Origin: Lachnospiraceae bacterium
GTDB lineage: Bacteria > Bacillota > Clostridia > Lachnospirales > Lachnospiraceae
Reading direction: 5' to 3'
NCBI GenBank assembly: GCA_902363135.1
Contig: CABIZF010000010.1
Span: 1 to 64,000, forward strand
Length of the DNA: 64,000 bases
Part shown: piece by piece, positions 35,823-44,695 of the stretch
Layout of the letters: the number at the start of each line of letters is the position of its first letter
Numbering within the stretch: the first letter of the stretch is position 1
The notes under the pieces: generated by a model
Told to the model about the DNA's origin: nothing
The model's input: the letters and a program-made list of their open reading frames with translations, nothing else
The model's database searches: none
Position numbers and translations under genes: made by a program

Positions 35823-36740
35823 ATGCAGAATAAAAATGAATGGATCAGGAAGCTTGGAGAACAGGTCGAGATCCTTGTAGCAGAGCCGATGAAGAATCAC
35901 ACGACCTTCCGGATCGGAGGGCCGGCAGATGCGCTGGCGCTTCCGAAGACACCGGAGGAGGTGGCAGAGGTGGTGCACTTCTGCCATGAGCATGCTCAGC
36001 CTTATTACGTGCTTGGCAATGGAAGCAACCTGCTTGTTTCGGATGAAGGATATCGCGGCCTTGTGCTGCAGCTCTATCGGAACTTCAACGACATTCAGGT
36101 GAACGGGGAGACGATTACCGTACAGTCCGGCGCAATGCTGGCGGCGGTCGCACGGACGGCGTATCAGACCGGTCTGACCGGCCTGGAATTTGCCTCTGGC
36201 ATTCCGGGAACGATCGGAGGCGCAGTCGTCATGAATGCGGGTGCTTATGGCGGAGAGATGAAAAATGTGCTAAAAGAAGTGACCGTGCTCACAAAAGAAG
36301 GGGAGGTGCTTGTGATTCCTGCAAAAGCTTTGGAGCTGGGATATCGTACAAGCGTAATTCCGAAAAACGGGTGGATCGTACTCGGGGCGGTTCTCCAGCT
36401 GAAAAAGGGCGATCAAGAGCAGATTCTTGCACGGATGGAGGAGCTGAAGGAGCAGCGCATCACAAAGCAGCCACTTGATCTGCCGAGCGCAGGCAGTACA
36501 TTTAAACGTCCAGAGGGCTATTTTGCAGGTAAGCTGATCATGGATGCCGGGCTGCGCGGATTTACGGTCGGCGGCGCTCAGGTATCGGAGAAGCACTGTG
36601 GTTTTGTCGTGAACCGCGGGAATGCGACGGCGGCAGATGTGTGGAAACTGATCTGCGAGGTAAAACGCCGCGTAAAGGAAATGACCGGTGTGGAGCTGGA
36701 GCCGGAGGTGAAGCTGTTGGGTGATTTCCCACAGCGGTAA
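35823..36740 (+). CDS. murB: UDP-N-acetylenolpyruvoylglucosamine reductase
   Basis: A 305-residue FAD enzyme reducing UDP-GlcNAc-enolpyruvate to UDP-MurNAc in peptidoglycan synthesis. FAD-binding motifs are GNGSNLLVSDEGY and SGIPGTIGGAVVMNAGAYGGE. The catalytic Ser lies in SAGSTFKRPEG, and E-x-EVKLLG provides the terminal Glu. The short substrate loop places it in type II MurB, usual for Firmicutes. It starts directly after the aminotransferase stop and leads the murB-rapZ-whiA-Crh-like block common in this phylum. Confidence 0.97.
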   Translation: MQNKNEWIRKLGEQVEILVAEPMKNHTTFRIGGPADALALPKTPEEVAEVVHFCHEHAQPYYVLGNGSNLLVSDEGYRGLVLQLYRNFNDIQVNGETITVQSGAMLAAVARTAYQTGLTGLEFASGIPGTIGGAVVMNAGAYGGEMKNVLKEVTVLTKEGEVLVIPAKALELGYRTSVIPKNGWIVLGAVLQLKKGDQEQILARMEELKEQRITKQPLDLPSAGSTFKRPEGYFAGKLIMDAGLRGFTVGGAQVSEKHCGFVVNRGNATAADVWKLICEVKRRVKEMTGVELEPEVKLLGDFPQR

Positions 36741-36787
36741 ATCCGGCATCATAATCACACAAAGGATGAGACAGAAGGGTTGAAACG

Positions 36788-37645
36788 ATGAGATTTGTAA
36801 TTGTGACAGGAATGTCGGGTGCCGGGAAGAGTACCGCTTTGAAAATACTGGAGGATGTCGGGTATTTCTGCGCGGATAATCTGCCGCTGCCACTTCTTGA
36901 AAAGTTTGCGGAGCTGGCCTGTACTCCGGAGAGCGAATATAATAAAGTAGCGCTTGGTGTGGACATCCGTACCGGGAAGGAGATCGAAAGTCTTCCTGGA
37001 GTGCTGGAAAAACTGGCAATGCGGGGCTTTTCCTATGAGATTCTCTACCTGGATGCGGGCGATCAGGCACTGCTGAAGCGGTTTAAGGAGACGCGGCGCA
37101 GCCATCCGCTGGCGAGGGATGGCCGCCTGGCTGAGGGCATCAGAAGAGAGCGTGAGGCGTTATCATTTCTGAAAAAGCAGTCCGATTATATCATTGATAC
37201 GTCTGCGTTGCTCACAAGGGAGCTGCGCAGTGAGATGGAAAAAATTTTTGTGGACAGCCGGGAATTCCGGAACATTTTTGTGACGGTACTGTCTTTTGGA
37301 TTTAAAAACGGCATTCCAGCGGATGCGGATCTGGTCTTTGATGTACGCTTCCTGCCGAACCCGTATTATGTAGAGAATTTAAAGCAAAAGACAGGGCTGG
37401 ATCCGGAGGTGCAGGAGTATGTCATGGGCTATGATGTGGCACATGCGTTTCTGGCAAAGCTGGAAGATATGGTAGAATTTCTGCTGCCAAACTATGTGGC
37501 AGAAGGCAAAAATCAGCTGGTGATCGCAATCGGCTGTACCGGAGGCCATCATCGCTCCGTTACGTTGGCGGAGCAGCTCTATGTTTACTTGAAAGGGCAT
37601 GAGGAATATGGTCTGCGGATCGAGCACCGCGATATCCGAAGATAG
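36788..37645 (+). CDS. rapZ: RapZ/YvcJ nucleotide-binding protein
   Basis: A 285-residue P-loop protein with Walker A GMSGAGKS at residues 8-15 and the C-terminal CTGGHHRSVTLAEQL that forms the metabolite/RNA-binding domain. In enteric bacteria it is an RNase adaptor controlling glmS; in Firmicutes (YvcJ) it binds nucleotides and affects competence and envelope metabolism. The murB-upstream, whiA-downstream context matches the conserved Gram-positive block. ATG has GAAGGGTTG-type spacing with a modest ribosome binding site. Confidence 0.95.
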   Translation: MRFVIVTGMSGAGKSTALKILEDVGYFCADNLPLPLLEKFAELACTPESEYNKVALGVDIRTGKEIESLPGVLEKLAMRGFSYEILYLDAGDQALLKRFKETRRSHPLARDGRLAEGIRREREALSFLKKQSDYIIDTSALLTRELRSEMEKIFVDSREFRNIFVTVLSFGFKNGIPADADLVFDVRFLPNPYYVENLKQKTGLDPEVQEYVMGYDVAHAFLAKLEDMVEFLLPNYVAEGKNQLVIAIGCTGGHHRSVTLAEQLYVYLKGHEEYGLRIEHRDIRR

Positions 37646-37679
37646 CCTTACATCAGCAAAAAGAGAGGAGGGGAGGCAC

Positions 37680-38651
37680 GTGTCATTTTCGTCTGAGGTA
37701 AAGGAGGAGCTTTCCAGACAGGATACGTCGGCGCGGCACTGCCGTTTAGCAGAGCTGGCTGCGATTATCGGTATGTGCGGAGATGTCTGCATCTCGGCCA
37801 TGGAGCGCTACCGGCTCCGAATCCATACGGAAAATGAAGCAGTCGCAAGAAAATGCTTTACTTTATTGCGAAAAACATTTAGTATAAATAGTGATGTGTC
37901 CGTTCATCTACATAAGCGAAACGGAAAGGGCAGCCAGATCTATACACTTTTGATCCGGGATCATGCAGAAGTGCTTCGTGTGCTGCAGGCACTTAAGCTG
38001 GTAGATGCCGCAGGTGAGATTCAGGAACAGGTCTCCCCGGCCAATCAGCTGCTTGTACAGAAATCCTGCTGCAGGCGGGCGTTTATCCGCGGCGCATTTC
38101 TGGCAGCCGGTTCGATCAGCAATCCGGAGAAGTCCTATCACTTTGAGATTGTCTGTGTCTCACCGGAGCGAGCTGAACAGCTGCAGGCACTGATCCGCAC
38201 GTTTGGATTGGATGCGAAGACCGTACAGCGGAAAAAGCATTATATTGTGTATATTAAAGAAGGTGCTCAGATTGTCGATATGTTGAACATCATGGAAGCG
38301 CATGTCTCTTTGATGAATCTGGAGAATATCCGGATCGTCCGCGAGATGCGCAATGATGTGAACCGAAAGGTGAACTGTGAAGCGGCGAATATCAATAAGA
38401 CCGTGAGCGCATCGGTAAAACAGATGGAAGATATCCGATATCTGGAAACAAGGCAGGTATTGGATCATTTGCCCCCGAATCTGGTACAGATTGCAAGGCT
38501 CAGGCTGGAAAACCAGGATGCCTCTCTGAAGGAGCTTGGAGAGATGCTGGTGCCTCCTGTGGGTAAATCGGGTGTAAATCACAGACTGAGGAAGCTGAGC
38601 CGTCTGGCAGAGGAGTTAAGGCAAAACAAGGAGGGATACTATTATGACTAA
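37680..38651 (+). CDS. whiA: WhiA DNA-binding regulator
   Basis: A 323-residue WhiA: N-terminal LAGLIDADG-like domain (CRRAFIRGAFLAAGS near 130) and C-terminal helix-turn-helix (ASLKELGEMLVPPVGKSGVNHRLRKL). In Firmicutes WhiA influences cell division and chromosome segregation; in Actinobacteria it controls sporulation. Start GTG 37680 is set by GGAGGGGAGG upstream and the conserved SFSSEVKEEL start. It overlaps the Crh-like gene by 8 bases. Confidence 0.96.
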   Translation: MSFSSEVKEELSRQDTSARHCRLAELAAIIGMCGDVCISAMERYRLRIHTENEAVARKCFTLLRKTFSINSDVSVHLHKRNGKGSQIYTLLIRDHAEVLRVLQALKLVDAAGEIQEQVSPANQLLVQKSCCRRAFIRGAFLAAGSISNPEKSYHFEIVCVSPERAEQLQALIRTFGLDAKTVQRKKHYIVYIKEGAQIVDMLNIMEAHVSLMNLENIRIVREMRNDVNRKVNCEAANINKTVSASVKQMEDIRYLETRQVLDHLPPNLVQIARLRLENQDASLKELGEMLVPPVGKSGVNHRLRKLSRLAEELRQNKEGYYYD

Positions 38652-38901
38652 GAAGGAAATCACCATTCGACTTTCAAGTGGTCTGGAGGCCAGACCGGTA
38701 GCAATGCTGGTACAGGTGGCAAGCCAGTTTGAAAGCGAGATTCATGTGATCAGCGGAGAGCGTAATGTCAACGCGAAGAGCATCATGGGAATGATGACGC
38801 TTGGACTTTCTGCCGGTGAGAAGATCGTGGTGACAGCGAATGGCGTTGATGAAGAAGACGCAATTCAGAATATAGAAAAGTATTTAAGCGCGGCAAAGTA
38901 A
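38644..38901 (+). CDS. Crh-like HPr-family regulatory protein
   Basis: An 85-residue HPr fold. The normal phosphotransfer residue His15 (GLHARP) is Glu15 here (GLEARP), so it cannot act in PTS sugar transport. Ser46 (KSIMGMM), the HPr-kinase site, is kept. This matches Crh of Bacillus, which has Gln15 and works only as a CcpA co-regulator in carbon catabolite control, and Crh also follows whiA. The call rests on residues 15 and 46, length and position. A terminator follows. Confidence 0.9.
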   Translation: MTKKEITIRLSSGLEARPVAMLVQVASQFESEIHVISGERNVNAKSIMGMMTLGLSAGEKIVVTANGVDEEDAIQNIEKYLSAAK

Positions 38902-38921
38902 AAGTGTTGTTGATTAAAATT

Positions 38922-38967
38922 AAAAAAGCATTTTTGCGGGGCATACTTACTGCGGAATGCTTTTTTT
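38922..38967 (+). terminator. Intrinsic terminator of the murB-whiA block
   Basis: AAAAGCATT and AATGCTTTT pair across a 23-base loop, followed by seven T. Confidence 0.8.
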
Positions 38968-39022
38968 CTTTGATTTGGTGAGGAACCACCGGTACTACAA
39001 AGGAAGAAAAGAGGAGTGTGTG

Positions 39023-39559
39023 ATGGAACTGAGCAATGCAGGCAGTCTGGATCTGAAATATATACGGGACCTCTACCGGATCTCCTTTCCGGATGTGGAG
39101 CGTAAGCCATTCTCGCTGATTGAGCGCAAGGCGGCAATGGGGACAATGGAAATTCTGATGATGTCAGAAGGAGGAGAGCGAATGGGACTGGCGATTACCG
39201 CTTCAGATGGGGAGCTGGTGCTGCTGGACTACTTTGCGGTGGATCCGTCTAAGCGCGGCCAGGGAGCCGGCTCAGAGGCGCTGCAGCTGCTTTTGGCTCT
39301 GTACAATGATCGACAGTTCTTCCTTGAGATCGAGCGACCGGTAGACGATGCACCAAATCTGGAAGAGCGTATCCTGCGTAAGCAGTTTTATCTGAAAAAC
39401 GGGATGCTGGAGACCGGTATTAAGATTCGGCTCTTCGGCATTCCAATGGAGCTTCTTACCTCCCGCCCGGGGCTGACCTTTGAGGCCTGCCGTGGGATGT
39501 ACCGGGAGCTATATGGACCGATGTATCAGAAAGTAGTAAGTTTGGAAAGTCAGGAGTGA
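39023..39559 (+). CDS. GNAT-family N-acetyltransferase
   Basis: A 178-residue GNAT domain. The acetyl-CoA motif A segment is LLDYFAVDPSKRGQGAGSEAL, preceded by beta strands, with Y-x-K-NGM near the end. The substrate is unknown. GAGGAG lies upstream of the ATG. The sugar nucleotidyltransferase starts about 6 bases after its stop, so these share an operon with the kinase that follows. An amino-sugar acetylation role is possible from context but not shown. Confidence 0.82.
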   Translation: MELSNAGSLDLKYIRDLYRISFPDVERKPFSLIERKAAMGTMEILMMSEGGERMGLAITASDGELVLLDYFAVDPSKRGQGAGSEALQLLLALYNDRQFFLEIERPVDDAPNLEERILRKQFYLKNGMLETGIKIRLFGIPMELLTSRPGLTFEACRGMYRELYGPMYQKVVSLESQE

Positions 39560-39564
39560 TCATT

Positions 39565-40506
39565 ATGGAAAAAAAGAAACCGGTTCTGGTAGTAATGGCG
39601 GCAGGAATGGGAAGCCGCTATGGCGGAATGAAGCAGATCGACCCGGTCGATGAGTACGGTCATATTATTATCGATTTTTCGATCTATGACGCGGTGCGTG
39701 CCGGATTCGAGAAAGTGGTTTTTATTATAAAGAAGGAAAATGAGGAGCTGTTCCGCGAAGGGATCGGTGCGCGTATCTCGAAGAAGGTGGAGGTTGCGTA
39801 TGTTTACCAGGATCTGAATGCGCTTCCGGATGGATTTTCTGTTCCGGACGGACGCGTAAAGCCATGGGGGACAGGGCATGCAGTGCTGAGCTGCCGTGGC
39901 GTGGTAGACGGTCCATTTGCGGTCATCAATGCGGATGATTATTATGGCAGCCATGCTTTTTCCATGGCTTATCAGTACCTGACTTCTGAGGACGAACAGA
40001 CAGGGGATGGAAAATATCACTATATGATGGTTGGCTATCAGATTGAGAATACGCTGACTGAAAATGGCTATGTATCCCGCGGCATCTGCGAGACGGATAC
40101 AGACGATTATCTGCAGGATATCAATGAGCGGACGCACATCGAAAAGCGTGGAGAGGAGACAGCCTACACAGAGGACGATGGGAAGACATGGGTGACAATT
40201 CCGGAAGGAAGCATTGCTTCTATGAATATGTGGGGATTTACGGAGAGTATTCTCACTGAGCTGGAGCAGCGCTTTACAGCTTTCCTTACGAAGAATCTTC
40301 CGGTCAACCCGCTGAAATGTGAATATTTCCTTCCGTTTGTAGTCGATGAACTGCTCAAGGAGCACAAAGCCTCCGTCAAGGTACTGCGCTCTGCTGACAA
40401 GTGGTATGGAGTGACCTACAAAGAGGATAAGCCGCAGGTCATGGCGGCGATTCGTGCGCTGAAGGCACAGGGATTGTATCCGGAAAAGCTGTGGGAGGAT
40501 AAATAA
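39565..40506 (+). CDS. Sugar-phosphate nucleotidyltransferase-like protein
   Basis: A 313-residue NTP-transferase fold with VVMAAGMGSRYGGMKQID (nucleotide loop) and INADDYYG (metal-binding Asp). The long insert around 150-210 and the C-terminal half differ from GalU and GlmU. It is directly followed by a NahK-like kinase, so it likely turns that kinase's sugar-1-phosphate product into a nucleotide sugar. AGGAG sits 8 bases before ATG 39565. Exact sugar and nucleotide are unknown. Confidence 0.85.
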   Translation: MEKKKPVLVVMAAGMGSRYGGMKQIDPVDEYGHIIIDFSIYDAVRAGFEKVVFIIKKENEELFREGIGARISKKVEVAYVYQDLNALPDGFSVPDGRVKPWGTGHAVLSCRGVVDGPFAVINADDYYGSHAFSMAYQYLTSEDEQTGDGKYHYMMVGYQIENTLTENGYVSRGICETDTDDYLQDINERTHIEKRGEETAYTEDDGKTWVTIPEGSIASMNMWGFTESILTELEQRFTAFLTKNLPVNPLKCEYFLPFVVDELLKEHKASVKVLRSADKWYGVTYKEDKPQVMAAIRALKAQGLYPEKLWEDK

Positions 40507-41610
40507 GTGAAAATGAACAGAGAACTGTCGGAGGTTATCGGGATGTTTGCGTTCCCCGGCACATTTGTGGAAGCGATCCCATATGGGAATGGCCACATCA
40601 ACGATACTTACCGCCTGACTTTTGAACAGAGTGGCAGACTGGTACATTATATTTTGCAGCAGATGAACCGCAAGGTATTCCGGAAGCCGGAGGAGCTGAT
40701 GGAAAATATCGAAGGGGTGACTGCGTGGCTGAAAAAGAAGATTCAGGAAAATGGCGGCGATATTTACCGGGAGACGTTAAATGTAATTCCGTCAGCAGAA
40801 GGAAAAGCGTGGTGCGTAGATGACACCGGTGAGTACTGGAGAGCTTATTATTTTATCGAGAATGCGCTTTGCCTGGATCAGGCAGCCGGTACTCAGGATT
40901 TTTATGAGAGCGCGGTGGCATTCGGGCATTTTCAGCGGTTGCTTTCAGACTATCCGGCGGATACCCTGCATGAGACGATTCCGGATTTCCACAACACACC
41001 GGACCGTTTCCGGAAATTCCGGGCAGCCGTGGAGGCAGATGTCTGCGGACGTGCCGCAGCTGTGCAGGATGAGATCCGGTTTGTAATGGAGCGGGAGGCG
41101 TTTACCCATACGCTGATGGACCGTCTGGCCGAGGGAAAGCTTCCGCTTCGTGTAACACATAATGATACGAAGCTGAACAATATCATGCTGGATGAAAAGA
41201 CCCGGAAGGGCATCTGCGTCATTGATCTGGATACCGTCATGCCGGGACTTTCCGTTAATGATTTTGGCGATTCGATTCGGTTCGGTGCAAGTACAGGAGC
41301 GGAGGATGAGCCGGATCTGACGAAGATTTCCTGTGATCTGGATCTGTTTGAAGCTTACACGAAGGGCTTTATCGAAGGATGCGCGGGAGCCCTGACCGAA
41401 GAAGAGTTGAATCAGCTTGTGAATGGTGCAAAGATGATGACGCTGGAATGCGGCATCCGCTTCCTGACGGATTATCTGGAGGGGGATCATTACTTCAAGA
41501 TCCACAGAGATGGACAGAATCTGGACCGTTGCCGTACCCAGTTCAAGCTGGTAGCAGACATGGAACAGAAAGAGATGGAAATGCAGGAAATCGTAAATAA
41601 ATATCGATAA
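40507..41610 (+). CDS. NahK-like N-acetylhexosamine 1-kinase (phosphotransferase family)
   Basis: A 367-residue aminoglycoside-phosphotransferase-fold kinase. The catalytic loop THNDTKLNNIMLD and metal-binding VIDLDTVMPG are intact. Together with the N-terminal YGNGHINDTY pattern it resembles NahK/LnpB of bifidobacteria, which phosphorylates GlcNAc/GalNAc at C1 in host-glycan salvage. GTG 40507 has GGAGG 8 bases upstream; ATG 40513 is an alternative. Coupling to the preceding nucleotidyltransferase supports a kinase-then-nucleotidylation route to an NDP-sugar. Confidence 0.85.
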   Translation: MKMNRELSEVIGMFAFPGTFVEAIPYGNGHINDTYRLTFEQSGRLVHYILQQMNRKVFRKPEELMENIEGVTAWLKKKIQENGGDIYRETLNVIPSAEGKAWCVDDTGEYWRAYYFIENALCLDQAAGTQDFYESAVAFGHFQRLLSDYPADTLHETIPDFHNTPDRFRKFRAAVEADVCGRAAAVQDEIRFVMEREAFTHTLMDRLAEGKLPLRVTHNDTKLNNIMLDEKTRKGICVIDLDTVMPGLSVNDFGDSIRFGASTGAEDEPDLTKISCDLDLFEAYTKGFIEGCAGALTEEELNQLVNGAKMMTLECGIRFLTDYLEGDHYFKIHRDGQNLDRCRTQFKLVADMEQKEMEMQEIVNKYR

Positions 41611-41625
41611 GCTGGCGAGAAAAGA

Positions 41626-41673
41626 GTCGGAGATATCACTCGTGATTTCGGGTGGATCGTTCCGGCTTTTTTT
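41626..41673 (+). terminator. Intrinsic terminator
   Basis: GTCGGA/TTCCGGC with an inner ATCAC/GTGAT hairpin, followed by seven T. It ends the NahK-like operon. Confidence 0.7.
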
Positions 41674-41800
41674 ATTTTATGCGGTCCTGTAAAGTAAAAC
41701 CGTCAAGCATCGGGATGCAAAACGTCCGGGCTTCCGCACTGCCTCCGGGCCCTTGCAAGTGCCTGTCGAATCCGGTCATAATGGCGAAAAATATGAAAGA

Positions 41801-41867
41801 AAACGTTTTAGGAAAAAAACGAAAAAAGTCGAAAGTAAGACACAATATGGTACGCCGGAAACCGGTA
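41801..41867. promoter_or_regulatory. Candidate LacI-type operators
   Basis: AAAACGTTTT (41801-41810) is a perfect CG-centred palindrome typical of LacI-family operators. AAACCGGTA occurs at 41859-41867 and again at 41973-41981, between the -35 and -10 of the promoter ahead of the lacI-type gene. The 440-base gap (41611-42050) contains no gene. Confidence 0.45.
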
Positions 41868-41966
41868 TGTTTTTCGCGGGACGAAACAATATAAAGTAAA
41901 AATGCATAAAATAGCAGCGATAAAACATATAAAAATGACGAAACGACGGAAAATAATAAAATCATA

Positions 41967-41995
41967 TTGACAAAACCGGTAGAGTGCTGTTTAAT
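41967..41995 (+). promoter_or_regulatory. Promoter of the LacI-family gene
   Basis: TTGACA (41967-41972), 17-base spacer, TTTAAT (41990-41995). The spacer contains AAACCGGTA, so autoregulation is plausible. Confidence 0.75.
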
Positions 41996-42050
41996 ATGAA
42001 TCAGAAAACGATTAAGTAAAGACACGTTACACAAGTTAAAGGAGAAACGT

Positions 42051-43067
42051 ATGGTTTCCATGAAGGATGTTGCGGCAGCCTGCGGAGTATCAGTAGCGAC
42101 TGTCAGTAAAGCATTAAGCAATCACCGGGACATCGGTGAGAGGACCAGAAAGCTGGTGAAAGAGACGGCAGAGCAGATGGGATATCTCCCAAATCAGTCT
42201 GCCAGATATTTAAAGACAAATCGAAGCTACAATATTGGCGTACTGTTCGAGGATGCAGCCGGGAGCGGTCTGACACATGATTTCTTTTCCGGAGTATTGC
42301 AGAGCCTCAAAAAGACAGCGGAGGCAAGGGGATATGATGTATCATTTCTGAACAGTACGAGCTTGGATATGTCCTATGTGGATCGGGCAAGGTACCGTGG
42401 GTTTGACGGAGTGGCAATTGTCTGTTGCCTCGATTATGACAACCCGAAGGTAGCGGAGCTGCTTCGCAGCAGCATCAAGGTAGTCACAATCGACTATCTC
42501 GCGAACAACCGCACGGCGATCCTCTCCGGGAACACGGAAGGGATGCACAGCCTGATGGATTATCTCTTTTCTATGGGACATACGAAGATCGCATATATCT
42601 GCGGCGACAGCAACAGCGTCACGAGACAAAGGCTGGCCGCCTACTACAGGAGCATGGAGGAGCATGGGATTACCGTTCCGGATGAATACGTCCGGCCGGC
42701 ACTTTACCGGGATCTGACCAAAGCCTATGAGCTGACGGAGGAGCTGTTAAAGCTAAAGGATCCGCCGACCTGCATCCTCTATCCGGACGATGTAGCCTGC
42801 TTCGGAGGAATCAATGCGATCAGGGCAAACGGACTTGCGATACCAGAGGATATATCGGTAGTCGGATATGACGGGGTAAAGGCAGCACAGTATGAAGAGC
42901 CAAGGCTGACCACCTATGGTCAGAACATCGAAGAGATGGGAAGAGAGGCGGCACTTCGGCTGATCGAGGAAATCGAGCACCCCATGACGACGGTACCGGG
43001 GATTCATACCGTGTCCGGACATCTGATGGAAGGACAGACCGTGAAACGGCTGTCACCATTTGCCTAA
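42051..43067 (+). CDS. LacI/GalR-family transcriptional regulator
   Basis: A 338-residue repressor. The N-terminal HTH (MKDVAAACGVSVATVSKALS) is followed by the hinge helix region and a periplasmic-binding-protein-like effector domain (about 62-338). It lies immediately upstream of a sugar ABC importer and two glycosidases on the same strand, the likely regulon. The effector is probably a mannose- or xylose-containing oligosaccharide judged by those enzymes. AAAGGAG precedes the ATG. Confidence 0.94.
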   Translation: MVSMKDVAAACGVSVATVSKALSNHRDIGERTRKLVKETAEQMGYLPNQSARYLKTNRSYNIGVLFEDAAGSGLTHDFFSGVLQSLKKTAEARGYDVSFLNSTSLDMSYVDRARYRGFDGVAIVCCLDYDNPKVAELLRSSIKVVTIDYLANNRTAILSGNTEGMHSLMDYLFSMGHTKIAYICGDSNSVTRQRLAAYYRSMEEHGITVPDEYVRPALYRDLTKAYELTEELLKLKDPPTCILYPDDVACFGGINAIRANGLAIPEDISVVGYDGVKAAQYEEPRLTTYGQNIEEMGREAALRLIEEIEHPMTTVPGIHTVSGHLMEGQTVKRLSPFA

Positions 43068-43146
43068 CAGGATTTGTTATTGCAGGTTTTCTGCATGACA
43101 GATAGACAGGAACGAACTTATTTAATTATTAAAAGGAGGATACACA

Positions 43147-44499
43147 ATGAAAAAGAAACAGGTTTTGAGCACAGTACTTGCAACGGCAATGATCGCTTCC
43201 TTAGGCGTAACGGCAAGCGCAGCTACCGATGTAGCAGCCAATGAGCTGGCTTATAAGGGAGAACTTGAGATTATGCATTACTCTACGTCTGAGGAATCAG
43301 AAGGAAACGGCGGCTCTGATGGATTCCGTACCGTACTCGCTGCATGGGATGAGGCACATCCGGATATCACGCTGAACCAGAACGTACTTGCAAACGCAGA
43401 GTACAAGACCCAGATCGCAACACTGGCAGCAGCCGGTGACCTCCCGGATGTATTCCTGCTTCAGGGTATGAATACGAAGGACTGGGCTAAGCAGGGACTG
43501 ATCATGGATCTGACCGATACGATTAAGGCTTCTCCGTATTATAATGATTACGTACAGAATTATTTCACACCGTTTACAGACGGCGATTCCGTTTATGGAT
43601 ATCCGGTACTGACAGGCGGTACCTGCACCGTTGTGATTTATGACAAGGCAATGTGGAAGGAAGCCGGATACGATGCATTCCCGACGACCTGGGAAGATGT
43701 TGAGAAGGCAGCAGAGTACTTCAACGGACAGGGCATCACGACCGTAGCATTCGGTAACGGCGGAAAGTGGCAGGCGAACTCAGACTTCCTGTCAACCTTA
43801 GGAAACCGCTACACCGGACCGGACTGGTTCCTGAGCCTGATCAACAAGGATGGCGCAGCATTTACAGATGAAGCATTTGTAAAAGCTCTGAAGGAGACAC
43901 AGCATCTCTTTAATGAGACTGACATTTTCAATGAAGACTTCAACGCAGTTACAAACGAAGATGCTCGTGAGTACTATATCTCAGGCGATGCAGCAGCATT
44001 CATCGGCGGTAACTGGGATGAGTCTTACATCTGGGCTACTTTGAAGGAAAACGATGAAGAGAAATGGAATAACATGGGCTTTGCAGTTCTTCCGCAGCCG
44101 GCAGACGCAACCGAGGCTCCGAATTCTCAGAACATCGGTCTTGGATATGCAGTAGCAATTAATTCTAAGCTCGCTGATGATCCGGATAAGCTCGCAGCAG
44201 CAATCGATCTGGCACAGGAAGTTACCGGACCGGCATTTGCAAGCTATGTAGCAGAGAATTATGCACTTGGCGGACTGACCAAGGTTGGCGATGTTGACCT
44301 TTCCCAGTTTGACCAGATCACTCAGGACTTCTACAACTATTCCTATGTTGATACAGAGCCGTGCGAGATCTATGATTCCTACATCACAAACGCTGTTTGG
44401 GACGTTCTGAATACCGATCTGCAGAGCATGATGAACGGTGAAATCGCACCGGAGGATGTAGCGGCAAATGCACAGAAGGCATACGAGGAGAACTATTAA
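43147..44499 (+). CDS. Family 1 extracellular sugar-binding protein
   Basis: A 450-residue carbohydrate-binding protein of an ABC importer. A Sec signal peptide with likely cleavage after ASA (residue 25) is present but no lipobox Cys, so attachment to the membrane would rely on the permeases or wall. The mature part begins with [11 protein letters not shown] and has the typical [11 protein letters not shown] segment. AAAGGAGG lies upstream. Two permease genes follow after a 196-base gap with a strong hairpin, a usual way to make more binding protein than permease. Confidence 0.93.
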   Translation: MKKKQVLSTVLATAMIASLGVTASAATDVAANELAYKGELEIMHYSTSEESEGNGGSDGFRTVLAAWDEAHPDITLNQNVLANAEYKTQIATLAAAGDLPDVFLLQGMNTKDWAKQGLIMDLTDTIKASPYYNDYVQNYFTPFTDGDSVYGYPVLTGGTCTVVIYDKAMWKEAGYDAFPTTWEDVEKAAEYFNGQGITTVAFGNGGKWQANSDFLSTLGNRYTGPDWFLSLINKDGAAFTDEAFVKALKETQHLFNETDIFNEDFNAVTNEDAREYYISGDAAAFIGGNWDESYIWATLKENDEEKWNNMGFAVLPQPADATEAPNSQNIGLGYAVAINSKLADDPDKLAAAIDLAQEVTGPAFASYVAENYALGGLTKVGDVDLSQFDQITQDFYNYSYVDTEPCEIYDSYITNAVWDVLNTDLQSMMNGEIAPEDVAANAQKAYEENY

Positions 44500-44590
44500 T
44501 TCCGGTATAAAGACGGGAAAGACTCCGGTCTTCGGCAAAGAAGAGGATAAATAAAGCAGCTGCTCTAAGAGGAGCGTCATAAAGACATGA

Positions 44591-44624
44591 GGCCGTTCTG
44601 CCTGCGGCAGCGGGCAGAGCGGCC
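44591..44624 (+). terminator. Intercistronic hairpin between binding protein and permeases
   Basis: GGCC and CTGCC arms pair with GGGCAG and CGGCC around a short loop. The U-run after it is poor, so partial termination or mRNA protection of the upstream gene is likelier than full termination. Confidence 0.6.
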
Positions 44625-44695
44625 TTGTATCATATCTGGAAGAACCAGGAGTCGGGACTTCCATCTGGCTGCCGACAGCAGGAAGGAGAGAGAAT

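Noticed and set aside
38644..38901. PTS phosphocarrier HPr (ptsH)
   Set aside because: The essential His15 is Glu, so phosphotransfer to sugars is not possible.
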